A stretch of DNA of 64,000 nt from Nonomuraea dietziae (GTDB taxonomy: Bacteria > Actinomycetota > Actinomycetes > Streptosporangiales > Streptosporangiaceae). This document shows positions 58,527 through 64,000 of the stretch, one piece after another (within the stretch, counting starts at the first letter, position 1; each line of letters begins with the position of its first letter). The translations under genes were made by a program, and so were the position numbers. The stretch lies in the NCBI RefSeq assembly GCF_014195505.1, contig NZ_JACIBV010000001.1:8556001-8620000 (forward strand). The letters are read 5' to 3'. A model generated the notes under the pieces. The model saw only the letters and a list, made by a program, of their open reading frames with translations, ran no database searches and was not told the DNA's origin.

Positions 58527-59479
58527 AGCGGCAGCCGAGCAACGAGAAGCGTCGCGCCGCTGCGCGTGCCCTGTTCACCGGAGAGCCCTACAGTCGTGCC
58601 CTAGCCGAGGTTCGTCTGCTGGACCTAGAGGAACCTCCTATTCCTGGGGCTATCAACCCCAACCAAGAGCTCCTCGAGGCACTCGTGCTGCTGGCGATTC
58701 GCGAGGGAAGGACCAGCTACCTCTACACCGGCAGACTCGGGGACGGTCCGGCAGGCGGTCGCGATCGACTGATGATGATCTCCTATGTGGTGCCGCGAAG
58801 CAGCTCCATCGAGCTTCACGTAGACCCTCTGTATGCACGCGCCCTCTGTTCGGCGCTGCTGCCCAACGTGTACAACAACGAGGTCAGAGGCATCCCTGGG
58901 CTGCGGGCAGAAGGTCTTGAGCGACGGGTGCGCCTCTACTGGCCTGACCGCCCTGGCGAGATCATTCTTGGTGGTGTTCCCAAGTCGGTGTGGCGGAAGG
59001 CGCTGGAAGAGGAGCTTCACAGCTATGACGACGGGGCTGCTTTCCCGTGGGAGACGCATCCCAAGTCGCTGACTCCCAGCGAGGTGCTGGAGCGCGAGCG
59101 CGCACATGAATGGCAAGCATCCAGTGCGTGGCTCCCGAGCGGACTTCTGAGGCGACTTGGGATCTTCTTGCTGGGAGAGCAGTGCCCCGTCTGGGTGGAT
59201 GCCTGGGATAGTGGGCGATCGGCTGGGGACGGGATCTACCTCATGCTCGAATGGCCCAAAGGTCCAACTGTCGAGGACATTCGTGAAGCGCTGCTTGACG
59301 AGTTGTGCGGACTCCCTCTAGTGCAAAACAAAAGGGATACCCGCCGGACTCTCCTAAGGCATCGGTCCAGAAAAGCACTCGGACGATTGGTCTTGCGGGG
59401 GATTCAAGCGGTGGACGGTGAGATTAATCCGAAGCTCACGCGGATGAAGAGCAGATCAGCGTCAGCCGAAGTGACGTGA
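58523..59479 (+). CDS. Unknown 318-residue cargo protein
   Basis: It begins 'MKRQPSNEKRRAAARALFTG' and is a mixed alpha/beta soluble protein: 'NQELLEALVLLAIREGRTSY', 'MISYVVPRSSSIELHVDPLY', 'CSALLPNVYNNEVRGIPGLR', 'VRLYWPDRPGEIILGGVP', 'DGIYLMLEWPKGPTVEDIRE'. The C-terminal 60 residues are very basic. No known domain or catalytic motif was recognised. Codon use has more A/T in third positions than chromosomal neighbours. Its ATG overlaps the upstream membrane-protein stop. With that protein it forms the only complete non-mobility unit of the element, so it may be a fitness or exclusion function. Confidence 0.6.
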   Translation: MKRQPSNEKRRAAARALFTGEPYSRALAEVRLLDLEEPPIPGAINPNQELLEALVLLAIREGRTSYLYTGRLGDGPAGGRDRLMMISYVVPRSSSIELHVDPLYARALCSALLPNVYNNEVRGIPGLRAEGLERRVRLYWPDRPGEIILGGVPKSVWRKALEEELHSYDDGAAFPWETHPKSLTPSEVLERERAHEWQASSAWLPSGLLRRLGIFLLGEQCPVWVDAWDSGRSAGDGIYLMLEWPKGPTVEDIREALLDELCGLPLVQNKRDTRRTLLRHRSRKALGRLVLRGIQAVDGEINPKLTRMKSRSASAEVT

Positions 59480-59547
59480 CCCCCGAGCAAGTCCTGGACG
59501 GACGTACGCCAAGATCAACGTGAATGCGGCGATGCACTGTGCCGTGA

Positions 59548-60348
59548 TCCAGGGCAACGGTCAAGCGATGGCGCGGCCTGGTCCACTTCCACGCGATCAT
59601 CCGCCTTGACGGCGCTGACGGCCCGGATCAGTCACCGCCGGACTGGGCTGATCACCACCTACTGGCGCGAGCGGTCCCTGTCGCCGCCCGATCCGTGAAG
59701 CTGCTGTCGCCTGCCAGCGAGCTGGGCCGGTGGACGCTCGCGTGGGGTGAGCAGCTCGACATCCGCCCGATCCTGCTCGACCCGTGTGCCGAGGGGTTGA
59801 GCGAGCGGGCGGTGGCGGGCTACATCGCCAAGTACGCCACCAAGGGTGCCGAAGCCTCCGGCACCATCGACCACCGCTTGTCCTGCTCGGCCTGCCGTGG
59901 GCGGGGCCGGATGAGCCTTATGGCCGCCTGCGGGTTATGCCACGGGACCGGTCTCAAGCCCGGCCTGCACCTGGAGGCGCTCCCGGTCAGCGAGCATGCC
60001 CGCCGTATGATCCGGACCTGCTGGGACCTCGGCGCACGCCCTGAATACAGGGCGCTGCGGCTACGGCCATGGGCGCACATGCTCGGCTTCCGCGGCCACT
60101 TCTCCAGCAAGAGCCGCGCCTACTCCCTCACCCTCGGCGACCTCCGCACCGCACGCGCCCGCCATCGCTCCGACCAAGCCCGCCAGCAGCACGGCTTGCC
60201 CCCGCTCGACGACGCCACCACCCTCGTCCTCGGTCACTGGCGCTTCGCCGGAATCGGCTACACCCCCGGCGAAGCGATCATCGCCGAGCACATCCGCCAG
60301 CGCGTCCAGACCGCTCGCCAGATCGCCGCAGAGCGGGAGGAGTCATGA
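59548..60348 (+). pseudogene. 3' part of a RepSA-like replication initiator
   Basis: About 266 codons without a start; a TGA lies at 59545-59547 in frame. It reads 'WRGLVHFHAIIRLDG' (the HUH-like region of RepSA), 'LSERAVAGYIAKYATKGAEA', a four-Cys zinc-type motif 'CSACRGRGRM' and 'CGLCHGTG', and 'LRPWAHMLGFRGHFSSKSRA' with 'YSLTLGDLR'. The first part of the initiator, including its N-terminal catalytic portion, is lost. GTG 59695 could start a shorter product. The stop overlaps the excisionase start (ATGA). Confidence 0.72.
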
Positions 60349-60545
60349 CCGCGCCCGCCCTGATCCACTCGCGGCGGCTCTACCGCGTGTGCGAGGCCAT
60401 GCGACTGCTCAGTCTGAGCCGCAGCGTGATCTACGAACTCATTCGATCGGGCCGTCTGCGCTCGGTCACCCAGGGCCGGACCCGGCTGATCCCGGCCTCG
60501 GCCATCGACGACTACATCGCCCTACTCGAACGGGAGGCGTCATGA
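60345..60545 (+). CDS. xis: Excisionase (helix-turn-helix)
   Basis: 66 residues with an AlpA/excisionase-type helix-turn-helix: 'YRVCEAMRLLSLSRSVIYEL' and 'IRSGRLRSVTQGRTRLIPAS' with 'AIDDYIALL'. It would bend att DNA and direct the integrase to excision. ATG 60345 overlaps the initiator stop, and its stop overlaps the integrase start, both by 4 bp. Confidence 0.83.
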   Translation: MTAPALIHSRRLYRVCEAMRLLSLSRSVIYELIRSGRLRSVTQGRTRLIPASAIDDYIALLEREAS

Positions 60546-61687
60546 CCGCACGACGTAGCAGGGGAGACGGCGGCCTGCACTGGGACGAGCAACGGCAGCG
60601 CTGGATCGCCTCGGTGACGGTTGGCTACACCCCGGCCGGAAAGCGCATCGTCAAGAAGGTCAGCGGCAAGACCAAGACCGAAGCCAAGGCCAAACTGAAG
60701 GAGATCATCCGCGATCATGATGACGGTCTGGCCAGCGGTCCTGCTCACTACACGGTCGCCGAGGCCGTGACGAGCTGGCTCACCTACGGTCTCCACGGCC
60801 GTGATCCCAACACGGTGGCCAACTACCGCACGCTCTGCGAGAAGCACGTCATCCCCGATCTGGGCGCGCGAAAGCTGCGGGAGCTGAGTGCTGAGGATGT
60901 CGACAGGTGGCTGATCGGCAAGGCCAAGGTGTTGAGCACGCGCACGGTTCGGCTCCTGCATTCCTGCCTCAATCGGGCGGTGAAGTTCGCCCAGGCGCGT
61001 GACAAGGTCAAGCGCAACGTCGTCGGCCTGTCCGAGATCCCCGAAGGGAAGGAGGGACGGCCGTCCAAGTCGCTCACTCTGGACCAGGCGGTGGCCGTCG
61101 TGCAGGCGGCCGAGGGAGCCAGGATGTATGCCTACGTCGTCCTCTCGCTGCTGATCGGCGCTCGGACGGAGGAACTGCGAGCGCTGGTCTGGGAGGAGGT
61201 GCATCTCGTCGGTGCCCCGGACAAGGACATCCCGCCGTGGATCGCCGTGTGGCGGTCGGTGCGTGCGGGTGGTGACACCAAGACCCGGCGCTCACGACGC
61301 TCTCTGGCGCTGCCCAAGCGGTGCGTGGAGGCGCTCGAAGCGCACCGGGCGCAGCAGCAGAGGGACAAGGCTGAGGCGGGCAAGAAGTGGAAAGATCACG
61401 ACCTCGTCTTCGCCTCACTCGTCGGTACTCCACTCGACGCGCACAACGTGCGGCGGGCGTTCCGGAAGATCGCCAAGGACGCGGGCCTACGCGCCTACTA
61501 CTGGACGCCGCGCGAGATGCGGCACAGCTTCGTCTCGCTGCTCTCGGACTCGGGCGTCCCGTTGGAGGAGATCGCGCGGCTCGTCGGCCACAGCGGGACG
61601 GCCGTCACCGAGGCGGTCTACCGCAAGCAGATTCGCCCGGTCCTGCTCGGTGGAGCTGGGGTGATGGACGAGATCTTCACCCGATAG
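60542..61687 (+). CDS. int: Tyrosine-type integrase
   Basis: 381 residues. An N-terminal arm-binding domain ('GYTPAGKRIVKKVSGKTKTE') and a core-binding SAM-like domain ('TVAEAVTSWLTYGL') precede the catalytic domain. Catalytic residues: Arg in 'SLLIGARTEELRALVW', His-x-x-Arg type in 'PREMRHSFVSLLSD', His in 'IARLVGHSGTAVTEAV' and Tyr in 'VYRKQI'. The stop is 60 bp before the att site in tRNA-Pro, the standard position for site-specific insertion into that tRNA. Confidence 0.92.
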   Translation: MTARRSRGDGGLHWDEQRQRWIASVTVGYTPAGKRIVKKVSGKTKTEAKAKLKEIIRDHDDGLASGPAHYTVAEAVTSWLTYGLHGRDPNTVANYRTLCEKHVIPDLGARKLRELSAEDVDRWLIGKAKVLSTRTVRLLHSCLNRAVKFAQARDKVKRNVVGLSEIPEGKEGRPSKSLTLDQAVAVVQAAEGARMYAYVVLSLLIGARTEELRALVWEEVHLVGAPDKDIPPWIAVWRSVRAGGDTKTRRSRRSLALPKRCVEALEAHRAQQQRDKAEAGKKWKDHDLVFASLVGTPLDAHNVRRAFRKIAKDAGLRAYYWTPREMRHSFVSLLSDSGVPLEEIARLVGHSGTAVTEAVYRKQIRPVLLGGAGVMDEIFTR

Positions 61688-61747
61688 TCACTCAGTTAGT
61701 CACTCAGGAATGCGAAAAGGTGCCACCCTTACGAGTGACACCCTCAT

Positions 61748-61839
<92 letters not shown>

Positions 61840-62162
61840 CCAAGCTTCCGTGGAACCTTTGTGGAGGTGTTCCGCGGCGGCCTTGCGTGGAAAACACTAT
61901 CACGGTCGGCGGGTCGCTCTGTGCCATCTCGTGCCGGGGCAGCGGGAGATGCTCCGCTGCCCCGGCCGCCCTCGCCGGTCCCCGTCGCTGTTGGGGCGGG
62001 ATGACGAGCCGCGCCTCCCCAAGGCGCCCCGTGTCACTGCCGGCTCGCGCTCCCGCCCGGTTTCCAGCATTCCCCTCCCCGGTTGTCAGGACCTTGCATT
62101 CATTCGCAAGCGGTCTATAAGTCGCATGCGGTGAGATCACCCCCAACGCGGGAGGTATGGCG
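61840..62162. other. Intergenic region, tRNA-Pro / GMC oxidoreductase
   Basis: 323 bp without a gene. It must hold the promoter of tRNA-Pro (minus strand) and of the GMC gene (plus strand). TTGCATTCATTCGCAAGCGG with TATAAGT near 62094-62119 looks promoter-like for the plus strand. Nothing else was recognised. Confidence 0.4.
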
Positions 62163-63896
62163 ATGGGGACTCTCACGATCGTGCTGCGCGGCGGCAGCGT
62201 CAGGCCGGATGCCAGGCTGTCGGTGCGTAGCGGTCTCGACGGCTGGCAGGAGGATGTTCCCTGCGAGTACGTCAGCGGCGCCGACGAGTGGCGGGTGCAG
62301 CTCCAGGGCGAGGGCCCTGTGGAGTTCAAGTTCCGCTGCGACGGCTCATGGGAGCGCGGCCCCAACAGGGTCGTCGAGAACGAGCACGTGGCCACCATGG
62401 TGGGCAGGCGGTACGAGCTGTTCGAGGAGCCCGACGACATCCCCGTGGCCGACTCGCTGGCCGCCCGCGCGCACTTCCCTCCGGTCGGCACCGACCAGGA
62501 CTTCGACTACATCGTGGTCGGCAGCGGCGTCGGCGGCGGCACGCTGGCGCACAGGCTGATGGTCGAGAGCGGCGGCGCCGCCAGGGTCCTGGTGCTGGAG
62601 GCGGGCGGCTACCTGTTCCCCACGCACGTGGGCAACCTGCCCAGGCGGCACGGCCCGTACGTCAACCGCAGCGTGTGGGAGCTGTGGAACCAGTTCAAGG
62701 TCAGGCGTTACAGCTCCGAGCAGCCGCTCGACCTGGCCCAGGCGTTCTGTCTCGGCGGCAGGTCGGTGTTCTGGGGAGCGCTGGTGCCGCGGATGGCGCC
62801 CGCCGAGTTCGCGGGGTGGCCGCAGGAGGTCAGGCAGGACCTCGAGGGCGGCTGGTACGACATGGCCGAGGACCTGCTCAACGGCAGTGCCATGCCGAAG
62901 GACACCCTCTGCGGAACAGTGGGGGCCATGCTCGGGCAGGAACTGCCCGACCTGGCCGGCGACCAGGCGATGCTGGCCGCCGAGCACGCCTCGGGCAACG
63001 GCCTCGGCATTCCCTCCGGCATCTTCTCCACTGCCGCGCTGCTCATGGAGGACAGGCTGCGGGCGGGCTGGGACGAGCGCCTGCACGTCAACCTGCACCA
63101 CCAGGTCTGCGGCTTCGCCTTCGACGGTGACGCGGTGACCGCCGTCGACGCCTTCGACCTGGTGGCCGGCGTGCAGCGCAGGTTCAGGCTGGCCGAGGGC
63201 GGCAGGGTGATCCTGTCCGCCGGCACGATGGGCACCCCCGTGCTGGCCCGCGCCGCGGGCCTCTCGCACGAGCTGGCCGGGCGCGGCATCACCGACCACC
63301 CCACCTACTACTGGAAGTTCTCCGTCAAGGACGGATCTCCCGGCTACAGCGCCGAGGACGCCGCCAAGGTCCTGCTCAGGGGTAAGGCAGGCGACATCCC
63401 CTTCAACGCCGTGGTCGAGATGGGCGTGAACCTCAACCAGTACCACGTGGACGAGGACCTCGCCCTGGACGAGGCCGACATGCCGTGCGAGGTGGTCTTC
63501 TTCACCGCCGTGCCCCTGGAGGAGCGCAACAGGGTGGAGGTGCGCGGCGAGGGCAGGCGCGCCCGCCCGCACGTCGTCATGGCGCACGTCGAGGTCGAGG
63601 GCCTGGCCGAGGCCTTGGAGCGGATCGGGGCCGCGGTGATGGACGCCGTCGGCGGCACCCCGCTGCACCCGCTGCCGGTGCGCTCGGAGCTCGGCGCGGT
63701 CGGCCACGAGGTCGGCACCATGCGGATGGGGGCCGACGCCGCCACCGGCGTCGTCGACCCCGACCTCAGGGTGTACGGCAGGCGCAACCTCTACGTCTGC
63801 GACCTGTCGGTCTTCCCGACCTCGCCCGCCGCCAACCCCTCGCTCACGCTCGCCGCCCTCGCGATGCGCCTGGCCGCCGGGCTGGTCAACGGTTGA
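62163..63896 (+). CDS. GMC-type FAD oxidoreductase with a starch-binding-like N-terminal region
   Basis: 577 residues. Residues 1-75 are beta-rich, with 'VEFKFRCDGSWERGPNR', the kind of motif seen in family 20 starch-binding modules. Residues 113-577 are the GMC oxidoreductase: 'FDYIVVGSGVGGGTLAHRLM', 'RVLVLEAGGYLFPTHVGN', 'CLGGRSVFWGALVPRM', 'RVILSAGTMGTPVLARAAGL' and the C-terminal 'CDLSVFPTSPAANPSLTLAA' with 'ALAMRLA'. GMC enzymes oxidise alcohols, sugars or sterols. ATG 62163 is chosen: GGGAGG lies seven bases before it, while ATG 62157 is too close. No signal peptide is seen. Confidence 0.85.
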   Translation: MGTLTIVLRGGSVRPDARLSVRSGLDGWQEDVPCEYVSGADEWRVQLQGEGPVEFKFRCDGSWERGPNRVVENEHVATMVGRRYELFEEPDDIPVADSLAARAHFPPVGTDQDFDYIVVGSGVGGGTLAHRLMVESGGAARVLVLEAGGYLFPTHVGNLPRRHGPYVNRSVWELWNQFKVRRYSSEQPLDLAQAFCLGGRSVFWGALVPRMAPAEFAGWPQEVRQDLEGGWYDMAEDLLNGSAMPKDTLCGTVGAMLGQELPDLAGDQAMLAAEHASGNGLGIPSGIFSTAALLMEDRLRAGWDERLHVNLHHQVCGFAFDGDAVTAVDAFDLVAGVQRRFRLAEGGRVILSAGTMGTPVLARAAGLSHELAGRGITDHPTYYWKFSVKDGSPGYSAEDAAKVLLRGKAGDIPFNAVVEMGVNLNQYHVDEDLALDEADMPCEVVFFTAVPLEERNRVEVRGEGRRARPHVVMAHVEVEGLAEALERIGAAVMDAVGGTPLHPLPVRSELGAVGHEVGTMRMGADAATGVVDPDLRVYGRRNLYVCDLSVFPTSPAANPSLTLAALAMRLAAGLVNG

Positions 63897-64000
63897 CGGC
63901 CACCAGCACCGACAGCGGCGGCAGGTCCTGGATCTCCACGTAGCGGGCGCCGTCCGGCGAGGGCAGCACCGGCACCGTCGAACCCACGGGGTGCTTGGTG
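63886..64000 (-). CDS. 3' end of a gene running off the right edge
   Basis: About 37 codons on the minus strand, ending 'PDGARYVEIQDLPPLSVLVA' and 'VNR', stop 63886-63888. It overlaps the convergent GMC gene by 11 bp. The end looks like a beta-strand domain ('VPVLPSPDG') and could be that of a carbohydrate-active protein, but too little is visible. Confidence 0.6.
   Translation of the reverse strand, partial: TKHPVGSTVPVLPSPDGARYVEIQDLPPLSVLVAVNR

Overview
The window is about 70% G+C with strongly G/C-ending codons. It carries F420-dependent oxidoreductases, a SigB-type sigma factor with STAS and ATPase partners, an actinomycete-type gas vesicle gene order (Y-Z-J-L), a GylR-like glycerol operon and an actinomycete integrative element in a proline tRNA gene. 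This points to a filamentous actinomycete, perhaps a Streptosporangiaceae member such as Nonomuraea; the genus is a guess.

Layout. 1-3061: the distal part of a gas vesicle operon on the minus strand. 3390-6525: a phosphodiesterase-like protein, a lipoprotein, a secreted Cys-rich protein and an AlkD-like repair protein. 6526-12895: an accessory, partly decayed region with a divergent S8 peptidase, phage-like and PIN-like remnants, a DNRLRE fragment and repeated copies of a small gene. 12982-16649: proline catabolism (pruA, proline dehydrogenase) with a divergent PucR regulator. 16633-19023: a GH16 hydrolase, a PaiB-like FMN protein and a GT4 glycosyltransferase. 19131-23512: a stress-signalling cluster (SpoIIE-type protein, GAF-ANTAR protein, STAS antagonist, sigma factor, anti-sigma ATPase). 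24087-33286: a paralogous coiled-coil pair, a MarR/FAD-monooxygenase pair with its operator, F420 enzymes, a TetR/monooxygenase pair with two operators, and a DUF6153-DUF305 pair. 33490-39834: the glycerol region (lipase-like hydrolase, IclR/GylR, GlpK, GlpD), then an MFS gene and a cut-off dehydrogenase. 39844-43310: a hydrolase-OsmC fusion, an SMI1/KNR4 protein and an M6-type protease. 43324-51028: a six-gene oligopeptide ABC transporter and peptidase operon facing a LysR regulator. 50998-54862: a metalloprotease-like protein, remains of a two-component system, an S33 peptidase and an arginase-family enzyme. 54863-57517: remnants (IS5-like transposase, truncated AraC, integrase tail) and a free ATPase. 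57586-61807: an att-flanked integrative element next to tRNA-Pro. 62163-64000: a GMC oxidoreductase with a possible starch-binding-like N-terminus and the end of a convergent gene.

How the genes work together. Several regulator-target pairs come with visible operator palindromes: MarR (27359-27380), TetR (two near-identical 20-bp sites), IclR/GylR (two 21-bp sites, before its own gene and before glpK) and LysR (overlapping its own start codon). The peptide operon couples a binding protein, two permeases, two ATPases and a cytoplasmic proline-iminopeptidase-like enzyme through a chain of 4-bp start/stop overlaps, so imported peptides would be trimmed inside the cell.

Cautions. Four otherwise intact genes (pruA, proline dehydrogenase, dppC and the SMI1 gene) each carry exactly one extra base in a G/C run. 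Sequencing or assembly error is a serious alternative to real gene loss. No CRISPR array, rRNA or complete insertion sequence was seen. The strongest candidates for something new are the SpoIIE-type protein with altered metal ligands inside the partner-switching cluster, the coupled cargo pair of the tRNA-Pro element, the subtilase with Glu where Asp is expected, and the membrane/soluble paralogue pair with Arg-Asp-Asp repeats.
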